Assembly (NCBI GenBank): GCA_036265345.1
Contig: DATAPE010000280.1
Coordinates: forward strand, 1-13,415
Direction of reading: 5' to 3'
Source: DATAPE01 sp036265345
GTDB lineage: Bacteria; Actinomycetota; CADDZG01; WHSQ01
DNA: 13,415 bases
Shown: positions 6,806 through 13,415 of the stretch, piece after piece
Layout: each line of letters starts with the position of its first letter
Numbering within the stretch: position 1 is the first letter of the stretch
Program-made: the position numbers and the translations under genes
Notes under the pieces: generated by a model
Database searches by the model: none
Seen by the model: only the letters and a program-made list of their open reading frames with translations
Told to the model about the DNA's origin: nothing

Positions 6806-7339
6806 TCAGCGCAGGGCTTCCGAGGGGTCCGCTTCGCCGCTGGTGTATCTGCGGACTATCTCTTCCTGGATCTGGTCCATGACTTCCTGCACCCGCTTCC
6901 TCCGTACGGAAACGGCGGTTTCGTGCTCGGCGAGCGACGCGATGATCGTTTTCAGCTCCTCTTCCGGCACCTCGGACAACCGTGCCAGCGCTTGCTCTCC
7001 CACGATCTCCTCGACGCGGCGACGCTGAACGTCGGCGTTGCGCGGGATCGAGACATTGGGAGCGCGGACGGGAAAGCCATCTGGCCGCGGCCGATCGGTG
7101 CCGAGGATCTGAGGGAGCCGGTCCACCAAGGTTCCCGCCGCGCCGCCGCGTCGCTGTTCGATCTCGGCCGTGAGGATGTCGATCCGCGCCTGGCACAGGC
7201 GCCGCTCGAAGGAGAGCTCCGTCTCGCCTTCGTCGCACTCGGCGCGCGCGGCCCGGAGCTCTGTCAGGGATTTCTCTCTCAGCCCTTCCAGAAAGCTCGG
7301 CTCTACGAGCCGCTCAACCAGCCGCCGCTGTTCTGCCAT
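6806..7339 (-). CDS. rsiG: RsiG-like c-di-GMP-binding anti-sigma factor homologue with two signature motifs
   Basis: Seen: 177 residues, mostly helical and charged. The signature E-x3-S-x2-R-x3-Q-x3-D occurs twice, exactly: E39, S43, R46, Q50, D54 in ETELSFERRLCQARID, and E140, S144, R147, Q151, D155 in ETAVSVRRKRVQEVMD. A Pro-rich linker (about 80-105) separates the two helical parts, as expected for an antiparallel coiled coil. Known: in Streptomyces, RsiG uses one such motif on each helix to bind a c-di-GMP dimer and hold the sporulation sigma factor WhiG inactive; the Rubrobacter form has a single motif and works as a homodimer. Inference: this protein senses c-di-GMP and holds a WhiG/FliA-type sigma factor, which is not in the window. 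ATG at 7337-7339 has AGGA 9 nt upstream. It lies 19 bp behind the BKACE gene, so the two are probably co-transcribed. Both motifs being complete makes the family call strong; the partner is unproven. Confidence 0.85.
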   Translation of the reverse strand: MAEQRRLVERLVEPSFLEGLREKSLTELRAARAECDEGETELSFERRLCQARIDILTAEIEQRRGGAAGTLVDRLPQILGTDRPRPDGFPVRAPNVSIPRNADVQRRRVEEIVGEQALARLSEVPEEELKTIIASLAEHETAVSVRRKRVQEVMDQIQEEIVRRYTSGEADPSEALR

Positions 7340-7358
7340 CGCTTCGAATCCTAGTGTC

Positions 7359-8165
7359 TCAAGCCAGGCCTAGCACCGTGCGGGCCTGGTCAGGAGTTGC
7401 CACCTTTCTGCCTGCGCTCTTTGCCATATCCACAACCCTCGCGATGAGCTCTGCATTCGAGCTTGCCAGCCGGCCCCGTTCGTAGAAGAGCACGTCCTCG
7501 AAGCCGGTACGGACGTGTCCGCCGCGCACCAGCGCATCCCGAGTGACCGGAAGATGGTGGCGGCCGATCCCCGTCGCGCTCCACGTCGCGCCGCCTGGAA
7601 GTTTGGAGCTCAAGAAGTCGACAGTGTCGGGCCACGCAGGCATACCCCCGGCAACGCCCAGCACGAAGTCGTAGTGAAGATGGTGGTCGGCGCGCCGCGC
7701 CACCCGGTCGGCTCCCGCGATCATGCCCGCGTCGAAGATCTCGAACTCCGGCAGGATGGAGAGCGATCGCATCCGTTCGTAGAACCTTTGCACCAGTCCC
7801 CTCGGATTCAAGAACACCTCATCGCCGAAGTTGACAGTCCCCGTCGTGAGCGTGGCCATCTCGGGGCGCAACTCGAGGGGGGCCACCCGGACGTCTTCCG
7901 AATCTCTCACCGCGCCGCCGCTGGTGAACTGCACGATGAGATCGGTGGCTTGGCGTATCGCGTCGTGAGCCGAGCGAAAAGTGTCGACATCCATCGTGGG
8001 CTTTCCCAAGTGGTCACGAACGTGCAGGTGGTAGATGGAAGCGCCGGCGTCCCGGCACTCCAAGGCATCGGCAGCGATCTCGTCTGGGGTGACGGGCAGG
8101 TTCGGCTGATCCTCACGGGTCAGCTCGGCGCCTATCGCCGCCACTGTAATCATCACGGGTTCCAT
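7359..8165 (-). CDS. Beta-keto acid cleavage enzyme (BKACE, DUF849), Kce-like
   Basis: Known: BKACE enzymes use zinc to cleave a beta-keto acid with acetyl-CoA, giving acetoacetate and a new CoA ester. The founding member, Kce, acts on 3-keto-5-aminohexanoate in lysine fermentation. Seen: 268 residues, near the usual length. It begins ITVAAIGAELTRED and has zinc-ligand histidines in YHLHVRD, which fall at 46 and 48, the Kce numbering, when ATG 8163-8165 is the start. R219, E223 and D224 in VRTGFED keep the spacing of Kce Arg226, Glu230 and Asp231. The alternative TTG at 8184-8186 has no ribosome site. The GAELTRE block, with its Glu, resembles the group that takes amino-keto acids, but the substrate of this family varies widely and no other lysine-fermentation gene is visible. 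It is first in a unit with the RsiG-like gene and divergent from a metalloregulator. Confidence 0.9.
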   Translation of the reverse strand: MEPVMITVAAIGAELTREDQPNLPVTPDEIAADALECRDAGASIYHLHVRDHLGKPTMDVDTFRSAHDAIRQATDLIVQFTSGGAVRDSEDVRVAPLELRPEMATLTTGTVNFGDEVFLNPRGLVQRFYERMRSLSILPEFEIFDAGMIAGADRVARRADHHLHYDFVLGVAGGMPAWPDTVDFLSSKLPGGATWSATGIGRHHLPVTRDALVRGGHVRTGFEDVLFYERGRLASSNAELIARVVDMAKSAGRKVATPDQARTVLGLA

Positions 8166-8200
8166 CGCCTTGGTTCCGATTCGCAAGAAGATACGACGCC

Positions 8201-8213
8201 GCCACGCCGTGGC
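8201..8213. promoter_or_regulatory. Perfect palindrome in the BKACE / metalloregulator divergent gap
   Basis: GCCACG and CGTGGC flank a single C in the 75-bp gap between the two divergent start codons. It lies just after a weak rightward promoter-like pair (TTGGTT at 8170-8175, TACGAC at 8192-8197). Its place suits an operator for the adjacent DtxR/MntR-type regulator, but it does not match the known IdeR or MntR boxes, and G+C-rich palindromes arise by chance in such DNA. Confidence 0.3.
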
Positions 8214-8240
8214 CCTCGAGACGCCTAGGATGGCAAGGCG

Positions 8241-8876
8241 ATGCGCGGGGTTGAGGACTACCTGGAAGAGATCAAGCGGCTCGAGGAAGAAGGCGACCGC
8301 ATCACCGCAACCGTCGTCGCCGGGATCCTCGACGTCTCACTTCCGTCGGCGTCCGAGATGCTCAAGCGCCTAGCGTCCGAGGGCTACCTCACGCGGGACA
8401 AGACCGGGACGATATTGCTCACACCCGAGGGCCGGCGCCTGGCGCACACCATCCTGCGGCGCCACCGGCTGATCGAATGCCTACTGGTTCAGAAGCTCGG
8501 TATGGCGTGGCACGAGGTCCATATCGAAGCCCACCGGATCGAGCACGCCATCTCGGCCCGGGTAGAGGAGGCCATGGCGCAGGCCTTGGACTACCCCGAT
8601 CTCTGCCCCCACGGCCATCCCATCTGTCCCGTGGACCTTCGTCAGCTCAAGCGCTTGAGCCTCCTCACCACCGGGGACTCGGGAGTGATCGCCCAGATCT
8701 CGGAGAACGACGAGGTGCTCGCGTATCTCGATCAGATAGGCGTGCGCCCGGGGGCCGAAGTGAGCGTGAAGGACGTCGCGCCCTTGGAAGGCCCGCTCAC
8801 CATCGAGACGCAAGAGGGGGTTACTCCGCTCGGAAGAGAGCTGGCATCTCTGGTTCGCATCGCCACCGGCCCCTGA
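8241..8876 (+). CDS. DtxR/MntR-family metal-dependent transcriptional regulator
   Basis: Known: these dimeric repressors bind DNA when loaded with Fe(II) or Mn(II). Seen: 211 residues with three parts: winged helix-turn-helix (about 1-65, with ITATVVAGILDVSLPSASEMLKRL), metal-binding dimerisation helices (about 70-135), and a FeoA/SH3-like C-terminal domain (about 137-209). Ligands can be aligned by eye: H75 and E79 in RHRLIE, H94 in EVHIEA, then H98, E101 and H102. D6 and E9 in EDYLEEI match the MntR ligands Asp8 and Glu11. The DtxR position Cys102 is His98 here, so the ligand set is a blend of the two types and the metal cannot be assigned safely. ATG 8241 gives the family N-terminus; AGGA lies 10 nt upstream. 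It is divergent from the BKACE unit, which it might control along with its own gene (inference). Confidence 0.92.
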   Translation: MRGVEDYLEEIKRLEEEGDRITATVVAGILDVSLPSASEMLKRLASEGYLTRDKTGTILLTPEGRRLAHTILRRHRLIECLLVQKLGMAWHEVHIEAHRIEHAISARVEEAMAQALDYPDLCPHGHPICPVDLRQLKRLSLLTTGDSGVIAQISENDEVLAYLDQIGVRPGAEVSVKDVAPLEGPLTIETQEGVTPLGRELASLVRIATGP

Positions 8877-9077
8877 GAGACCAGGCTCGCATCGCTTGAC
8901 GCTGGCCCCTGCAAAAGGACACACTGGAGCCACTATCTCAATCTTCATCTAGATCTCGCCCCCCTCGGCGCCATTGCGCCCTGGTTCCCGCGTGCCTTCG
9001 ATCAACGTTCCCGAGCGCGCGCCCATATCCGTAAACGAGGTCATTGAGATGCACTACCCAACGACAGCTTCGAAGTC
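8877..9077. other. Intergenic region before the MFS gene
   Basis: These 201 bp hold no gene. TTGACG (8896-8901) is a good -35 hexamer, but nothing close to a -10 follows at 16-18 bp. GGCGC-CATT-GCGCC (8967-8980) is a small perfect hairpin without a T run. ATCTAGAT near 8947 is an 8-bp palindrome. None is strong enough to name. Confidence 0.5.
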
Positions 9078-10370
9078 ATGAACCGCCGGCCCATCCTCGA
9101 CGCGTCCACCGTCTTCCTGGTGATGATTGCAGTCAGGGGACTGCTTTTTTCGATGATGGTTGTGATCTACGCGCCGTACTTGATCGTCGACGCGCATCTG
9201 GGACCATTCCAGCTCGTTCTGCTAGGAACGATCCTCGAGGGCACGATCCTGGTGTTCGAGCTTCCTACCGGGATCGTCGCGGACGCGGTCAGCAGGCGAG
9301 CTTCGATCATCATCGGCTTGACTCTTCTCGGCTCCTCCACGGTCTTGGTCGGCACGGTCCCCCACTTCGGCTGGATCGTCGTGGGAGATGTGCTGGCGGG
9401 CCTCGGCTACACCTTCACGAGCGGTGCCGACGTTGCCTGGATAACCGATGAAGTCGGAGAAGAACCAGCCGCCAAGCTCTATCTGCGGAGCGCGCAGTGG
9501 GCTCAGGCGGCGGGGATCGCAGGGGTCGGCATCGGGGTATGGCTGGCGACAGCTCGGCTCGGACTGCCGTTCGTGGTGTCGGGCGCGGGAACGATCGCGC
9601 TTGCGGGCTTCTTGATCTTGACTATGACCGAGAACAACTTCACGCCCCAGCGTGTGAAGGGCACCAAGCTGCGCACTTCGTTTGCCGCGCAGTGGAAGCA
9701 GAGCCTCGGTGCCCTGAAAGGGCGTCCGGTACTGTTTCTGATCTTCGCCATCGCCGCCTTGCACGGCGCATCAACCGAGGGATTCGATCGCCTGTATGCC
9801 CTTCACTTCATCAAGGGGACACACCTGCCGGCCCTCGGGAGCCTTCACCGAGTGCTGTGGTGGGGCATCATCGACGCCGGTGGTGCGTTCCTCGCCATCG
9901 GAGCGACGGAATTCGTCAAACGAAGGGTGGAAACCTCCAGTCCTCGTGGTCCTGCTAAAGCACTCGCGGTGATCTACGTCCTGCTCATCGTGAGCGTGGC
10001 GGTGTTTGGTCTTGCCCCTGGATTCACGCTGGCGCTCGGAGCCTTCTGGGTTGCGGGAACGCTTCGGAGCGTGGAGGAGCCGATATTCACCATCTGGGTC
10101 AACCGCGGCTTGGACCCCGCTTCGAGAGCCACGGTGAACTCCATGTGGGGTCAGGCGGACGCCTTGGGACAGGTCGTCGGGGGGCCGGTCCTCGGCGTGA
10201 TCGCTGCAGTGCGGACGGTGACAACTGCGATCGTCGTATCCGGTTTCCTAAGGGCGCCCGCGCTCCTCTTGTTCCGCAGAACTCATGGGGAGGCTCCTAT
10301 CGCGCCAGAGGAGCTCGAGCCTGGTCTGGGCTCAGATCCGGACGCCCCGGTGGTGGAGTCAACGGTGTAA
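9078..10370 (+). CDS. MFS transporter, DHA3/tetracycline-efflux-like
   Basis: Seen: 430 residues with about 12 hydrophobic segments in two halves. The loop between segments 2 and 3 carries the MFS motif A in the form ELPTGIVADAVSRRASIIIG (Gly, Asp and Arg-Arg conserved). SMWGQADALGQVVGGPVLG, near the segment-11 position, resembles members annotated as tetracycline-resistance-like DHA3 carriers. A hydrophilic central loop at about 188-215 separates the halves, and the C-terminus is acidic and cytoplasmic. Known: such proteins export small molecules using the proton gradient; many are not drug pumps. The start at ATG 9078 has no strong ribosome site, but MNRRPILDAST leads straight into segment 1 as expected. 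It stands alone, 201 bp after the metalloregulator and converging 7 bp from the small gene to its right. The substrate cannot be inferred. Confidence 0.88.
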   Translation: MNRRPILDASTVFLVMIAVRGLLFSMMVVIYAPYLIVDAHLGPFQLVLLGTILEGTILVFELPTGIVADAVSRRASIIIGLTLLGSSTVLVGTVPHFGWIVVGDVLAGLGYTFTSGADVAWITDEVGEEPAAKLYLRSAQWAQAAGIAGVGIGVWLATARLGLPFVVSGAGTIALAGFLILTMTENNFTPQRVKGTKLRTSFAAQWKQSLGALKGRPVLFLIFAIAALHGASTEGFDRLYALHFIKGTHLPALGSLHRVLWWGIIDAGGAFLAIGATEFVKRRVETSSPRGPAKALAVIYVLLIVSVAVFGLAPGFTLALGAFWVAGTLRSVEEPIFTIWVNRGLDPASRATVNSMWGQADALGQVVGGPVLGVIAAVRTVTTAIVVSGFLRAPALLLFRRTHGEAPIAPEELEPGLGSDPDAPVVESTV

Positions 10371-10377
10371 CGGGGTT

Positions 10378-10755
10378 TTAGCCGAGAGCTTCTGCCAACC
10401 GCCTGCCGAGAACCACTGCGGCCCCCGAGCCCGCGACCCCGAGAAGTGAACGAGGTGCGGACAGTTCGCGGCGGGAGAGAAACGTGGACAGGGCATCACC
10501 GGCGTCGGACAACGCGCCTGCTTCGAGCCACCCTCTTACCGGAGCTTCTTCTCTAAGTGCGACCAACAGTCCAAGCCCCAGCGCGATGTCCCGGGCTCCC
10601 AGGCCGCGAAGTCCCATCACCGCGGTGGTGCCGGTGATGTCCTCACCTGTCCAAAGCTTCGCGGCTCGCCGCGGTGCGAGGAAGGCGACCACACCGAAGG
10701 AGAGGCGTGCCCAGCCGAGCATCCGTGCAAGGTCTTCATCGGTCATTTCATCCAT
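10378..10755 (-). CDS. Small hypothetical membrane-like protein
   Basis: I do not recognise a named function; small actinobacterial proteins with RLSFGVVAFLAPRRAAKLW-like N-termini are common and usually uncharacterised. Seen: 125 residues, acidic start (MDEMTDEDL), then hydrophobic segments at about 16-28, 59-67 and 103-116, with Gly/Ala-rich GLRGLGARDIALGLGLL in the middle. ATG at 10753-10755 has AAAGG 9 nt upstream and overlaps the end of the Nudix gene by 8 bp; ATG at 10746 is the next choice. A longer frame reaches 10821 inside the Nudix gene but lacks supporting signals. It is last in the leftward five-gene run and probably depends on coupling to the Nudix gene. Confidence 0.7.
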   Translation of the reverse strand: MDEMTDEDLARMLGWARLSFGVVAFLAPRRAAKLWTGEDITGTTAVMGLRGLGARDIALGLGLLVALREEAPVRGWLEAGALSDAGDALSTFLSRRELSAPRSLLGVAGSGAAVVLGRRLAEALG

Positions 10756-11251
10756 GGTCGAACGCCTTTCGCACCAGGTCATGGTCATGAGGCCATGCAA
10801 AGTCGATCTCGTCGATCTCATCCTCGCTTATCCACCGAGCTTCCGCCACGTCGTCGTTCGGGGTTGGCACGCCGGAGACGAACCGGGCGAGGAAGCCCAG
10901 CGCCAGCACCCATTCATCCTCGTCGCCGTACGCGTGCGGCACGGCCTGAACGAAATCTGCCTCGGACACGTCAACTTCGATACCGAGCTCTTCGTGAACC
11001 TCACGTTTCACCGCCGCTACAGGGTCTTCTCGGAATTTCAAGAAACCTCCGGGAACGTCGAAGCGGTCCTTCTCAGGCTCTCGGGCCCGGCGCACGACGA
11101 GCACCTTCCCATCACGCAGGACAGCGCAGCCGGCGGTGGGCGCGGCGTTCCGATACCACGATCGCTTGCACCGCGGGCACTTGCTTCCGCCTTCTCCGTC
11201 CGGTTCTGCCAGATCCGTGCCGCAGGCGGGACAGAAGCGGAACGGCTTCAT
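10748..11251 (-). CDS. Nudix hydrolase with N-terminal zinc ribbon
   Basis: Seen: 167 residues. The N-terminus has two CxxC pairs (C7-C10 and C25-C28), a zinc ribbon like that of NudC-type enzymes. The Nudix box G-x5-E-x7-REV-x-EE-x-GI is complete at 69-91 (GGFLKFREDP to EELGI), with the metal-binding glutamates present. Known: Nudix enzymes hydrolyse nucleoside diphosphates linked to another group, such as ADP-ribose, NADH or oxidised nucleotides. The protein is shorter than NudC and lacks its extra domain, so a general NDP-X pyrophosphatase is the safer reading. Its ATG overlaps the stop of the adenosyltransferase gene by 4 bp (ATGA), so translation is probably coupled, and its own end overlaps the small membrane-like gene. 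The family is certain; the substrate is unknown. Confidence 0.92.
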   Translation of the reverse strand: MKPFRFCPACGTDLAEPDGEGGSKCPRCKRSWYRNAAPTAGCAVLRDGKVLVVRRAREPEKDRFDVPGGFLKFREDPVAAVKREVHEELGIEVDVSEADFVQAVPHAYGDEDEWVLALGFLARFVSGVPTPNDDVAEARWISEDEIDEIDFAWPHDHDLVRKAFDHG

Positions 11252-11805
11252 CGGACCCGGGAGGGGGCCGCGCGCTTGCCCTCCTCTGCCTCATGGAAGC
11301 GCGCCAGGACGAAGAGCAGATCCGAAACGCGGTTGAGGTAACGGAGGATCTCGGGGTCCGGCACCATCGACTCACGGTCCATCGCTACGGCCTGGCGCTC
11401 CGCGCGGCGGACCGTAGAGCGCGCTACGTCAAGGCCGGCGGAGCCCATCGTCTCGCCGGGGAGGATGAACTCGTTGGGCAAAGGGTGTTGCTCGATCAGC
11501 TCATCGATCTCTCGCTCGGCTTGCAACGCCATGTCGGGAGAAACCTTCGAGACCCCCTCTTGAAGCTTGCCCTGATTGTCTTGCGAGGTTGCAAGTTGCG
11601 CGCCGACGATGAACATCTCCCGCTGGATCCTGATCACTATCTCTTCAACGCGGGCAGTCAACCCCCCAGCGCGCGCCAGACCGAGCGCGGACACCGTCTC
11701 ATCCAACGTGCCGTAGACGTTGGTACGAACGTCGTCCTTGGGTACGCGTCCGCCGTACAGAAGACCGGTGGTCCCGTCGTCGCCCTTCTTCGTGTAGATC
11801 TTCAT
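11248..11805 (-). CDS. pduO: Cob(I)alamin adenosyltransferase, PduO type
   Basis: Known: transfers the adenosyl group of ATP to cob(I)alamin, making coenzyme B12 for enzymes such as methylmalonyl-CoA mutase; cytoplasmic trimer. Seen: 185 residues, the normal length. The N-terminal ATP loop is KIYTKKGDDGTTGLLYGGR, followed by VPKDDVRTNVYGTLDE. The C-terminal half has RRAERQAV (133-140) and YLNRVSDLLFVLAR (156-169), which hold the Arg, Asn and Asp residues of the active site. The start follows the methyltransferase stop by 9 bp with no clear ribosome site, so translation probably depends on the upstream gene. It is followed by a 4-bp overlap with the Nudix gene. No cobalamin biosynthesis gene or B12-dependent enzyme is visible. 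The call is secure. Confidence 0.95.
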   Translation of the reverse strand: MKIYTKKGDDGTTGLLYGGRVPKDDVRTNVYGTLDETVSALGLARAGGLTARVEEIVIRIQREMFIVGAQLATSQDNQGKLQEGVSKVSPDMALQAEREIDELIEQHPLPNEFILPGETMGSAGLDVARSTVRRAERQAVAMDRESMVPDPEILRYLNRVSDLLFVLARFHEAEEGKRAAPSRVR

Positions 11806-11814
11806 TCGCAGAGA

Positions 11815-12519
11815 CTAGGGCTTGAAGGCGCGAGCGTGGAGGAAGACCGGCATCAAGTGCGTGCTACCGAGCTCGGTGGCCTCCGCGTCCTCAGGACGCG
11901 GTTCGCGCAATGCCTCGATCGCGAGCCCTGCGTCTTCCAGCGCGGCGGCGTACAGGCTGAGCGGACGGTGCATCTGCCAGAAAGTCAGCTCAACCCCATC
12001 ACGATCAGAGTGGTATTCATGGCGGCGCGCGTTCCAGTAGGGCTCGCTGATCACAAAACTGCCCTTGGTATCCGTGAAGTCGCCGGCCGATATGAAGGGG
12101 TGTAGCAGAGCAAAGCAAAACCTTCCCCCGGGCGTCAGGATCCGGGCGATCTCGTGAATCGCGGCCGCCGGATCGTCCATGTCCTGCAAACACATGAAGG
12201 CGGTTGCGAGGTCGATGCTCGCCGTCGCCAACGGAAGCCGCGCGGAGTCGGCGACGACTCCCCGACCGCCGTTCTCGACGAGAGCGCGGATCGCCGGTTC
12301 GGAGTAGTCAAGCCCGATGACCTTGTGCCCATGGGCTTCGAGGGCGCGACCGAGCCGGCCCTCGCCGCAACCGACGTCGACCGTCAGCCGTCCGGGGGCC
12401 GGGACCAGGTCCAGGAAGCTCGGCAGGTTGAGAAGGAAGTAGTAGCGGTCGTGCTGCGGCGTTCGCGCGAAGCGGATCCAGTTGTCGCTTTCCGCCCGCC
12501 ACGCGTCACGCAGCGTCAT
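11815..12519 (-). CDS. Class I SAM-dependent methyltransferase
   Basis: Seen: 234 residues from the chosen start. Motif I is VDVGCGEGRLG (47-57), the acidic residue that binds the SAM ribose is D71 in VIGLDYS, followed by VVADSARLPL and the post-II block LTPGGRFCFALLHP. N-terminal WIRFARTPQHDRYYF is typical of small actinobacterial methyltransferases of this fold. Known: the group methylates small molecules; substrates are rarely known. Start: the frame opens at ATG 12567, inside the end of the Mrp gene, but the first residues there (TYTNTSTSPAD) are antisense-like low complexity. ATG 12517-12519 lies 10 bp after the Mrp stop and begins the family-like part. Neither has a good ribosome site. 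It sits between the Mrp ATPase and the adenosyltransferase in one tight run. Confidence 0.88.
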   Translation of the reverse strand: MTLRDAWRAESDNWIRFARTPQHDRYYFLLNLPSFLDLVPAPGRLTVDVGCGEGRLGRALEAHGHKVIGLDYSEPAIRALVENGGRGVVADSARLPLATASIDLATAFMCLQDMDDPAAAIHEIARILTPGGRFCFALLHPFISAGDFTDTKGSFVISEPYWNARRHEYHSDRDGVELTFWQMHRPLSLYAAALEDAGLAIEALREPRPEDAEATELGSTHLMPVFLHARAFKP

Positions 12520-12529
12520 GTCCGCGGGG

Positions 12530-13415
12530 CTAGTGCTGGTGTTGGTGTACGTGCGCGGCGTGGCCATCCGATGCGGGGGCGATCGGGATCAGGGGCAGCG
12601 AGATCCGCTTGGTCGGCTTGGGTTTCGGAGGAACGATGTTCACGAGCTCCTTCGTTGTCGTTTCGATGCTTCGCGCAGCTTCGCTGTCGGGGGCCTGAAG
12701 CACGATGGGGGCACCGGCGTCGGCAAGCTCTCTCAGTTGGGGATCGATGGGGATCTGGCCGAGCAGAGGAACGTGCAGCTTCTCAGCCAAGCTCGCCCCG
12801 CCCCCGCTTCCGAAGATCGGATAGGCGACACCATCATTGCCGCGGAAGTAAGACATGTTCTCGACCACTCCTAGAACATTGAGGCCGGTCTTCTCGGCCA
12901 TGAACCCCGCCCGCTGGGCGACCTTCTCGGCTACCGCTTGGGGAGTGGTGACGATGACCATGCCTGCGCCGGGAAGAAATTGCGCTATCGAGATCGAGAC
13001 GTCACCGGTGCCGGGAGGCAGGTCGATCAACAGGTAGTCAGGCTCGTCCCAGTGAACGTCGGTGAGGAATTGTTGCAGCGCCTTGTGCAGCATCGGCCCT
13101 CGCCACACGACGGGGTTGTCCTCGGCCGTGAAGAGCCCGATGGAAACGACCTTCACACCGAACATCTCGGGGGGCATGATCATGTCGCCCACGACCGTCG
13201 GACGTTCGTGGATGCCGAGCATGCGCGGGATCGAGAAGCCCCACACATCGGCATCGAGCAACCCGACCGAGTGGCCGAGCTTGGCGAGCGAAGCTGCAAG
13301 GTTCACGGTCGTGGTCGATTTCCCTACTCCGCCCTTGCCGGATCCCACCGCGATGACCTGGGTGGGGGAATCGGAGCGAGCGAAGGGGGCCGGAGTGTCC
13401 TTGCGGAGCCCGCCG
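12530..13415 (-). CDS. mrp: Mrp/NBP35-family ATPase (ApbC-like), 5' end beyond right edge
   Basis: Known: MinD/Mrp-type P-loop ATPases of this family carry or help assemble iron-sulfur clusters. Seen: about 295 residues; the N-terminal (DUF59-type) part lies outside the window. The deviant Walker A is GSGKGGVGKST (near 13318-13348), followed by LLDADVWGFSIPRMLG, IDLPPGTGDVSISIAQF and VVENMSYFRG. An internal GTG at 13348 is not a real start, because the frame continues with QVIAV, the usual lead into the P-loop. Odd: the CxxC that many Mrp proteins carry after ENMSYF is absent (RGNDGVAYPIFGSGGG), as I recall for mycobacterial Mrp. The C-terminus ends in a His-rich tail, HAAHVHQHQH, with five His in ten residues. 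It is first of the leftward run that includes the methyltransferase 10 bp on. Confidence 0.95.
   Translation of the reverse strand, partial: GGLRKDTPAPFARSDSPTQVIAVGSGKGGVGKSTTTVNLAASLAKLGHSVGLLDADVWGFSIPRMLGIHERPTVVGDMIMPPEMFGVKVVSIGLFTAEDNPVVWRGPMLHKALQQFLTDVHWDEPDYLLIDLPPGTGDVSISIAQFLPGAGMVIVTTPQAVAEKVAQRAGFMAEKTGLNVLGVVENMSYFRGNDGVAYPIFGSGGGASLAEKLHVPLLGQIPIDPQLRELADAGAPIVLQAPDSEAARSIETTTKELVNIVPPKPKPTKRISLPLIPIAPASDGHAAHVHQHQH

Noticed and set aside
8896..8925. Promoter of the MFS gene starting with TTGACG
   Set aside because: The -35 is good, but ACACAC/CACACT at the right distance is a poor -10, and the start codon is about 150 bp away.
10795..12105. 436-codon open frame on the + strand
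   Set aside because: It lies antisense across the Nudix, adenosyltransferase and methyltransferase genes, all supported by clear motifs; its product is Arg-rich and featureless.

Overview
The window is high-GC, gene-dense DNA that reads as chromosome of an actinomycete (Actinomycetota). The basis is a mycothiol-type MshA-like glycosyltransferase, a stand-alone proline dehydrogenase of the actinobacterial type, a DtxR/MntR-type regulator, a cysteine-less Mrp ATPase, and a close relative of RsiG, the c-di-GMP-binding anti-sigma factor so far described in Actinobacteria. A lineage outside the well-known genera is an inference. I see no tRNA, rRNA, CRISPR, IS element or phage gene.

Left part (1-3314): a catabolic cluster. 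A leftward aldehyde dehydrogenase is followed by an AcuC/histone-deacetylase-like gene that runs off the left edge. Divergent from them, across a 129-bp promoter gap, is a proline dehydrogenase. Together they suggest proline to glutamate oxidation, with the dehydrogenase in the P5C-dehydrogenase position although its sequence looks more like the ketoglutarate-semialdehyde group. The 328-bp gap at 3315-3642 holds no gene but is packed with nested perfect inverted repeats.

Middle (3643-8876): a translationally coupled pair of a GNAT (CelD/BcsL-type) acyltransferase and an MshA-like GT4 glycosyltransferase reads leftward. A membrane-anchored Pro/Thr/Ser-rich protein lies divergent from it. Next comes a leftward two-gene unit: a BKACE (DUF849) beta-keto acid cleavage enzyme, then an RsiG-like protein with two exact copies of the c-di-GMP signature E-x3-S-x2-R-x3-Q-x3-D. 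A DtxR/MntR-family metalloregulator is divergent from that unit, with a perfect 13-nt palindrome in the 75-bp gap.

Right part (9078-13415): a rightward MFS efflux-type transporter converges on a compact leftward five-gene run. In transcription order this run is an Mrp/NBP35 ATPase (cut by the right edge), a SAM methyltransferase, a PduO-type cobalamin adenosyltransferase, a zinc-ribbon Nudix hydrolase and a small membrane-like protein. Its genes overlap or lie within 10 bp of each other.

The strongest lead is the RsiG-like gene co-transcribed with a BKACE enzyme. The second is the structured intergenic region at 3337-3518.
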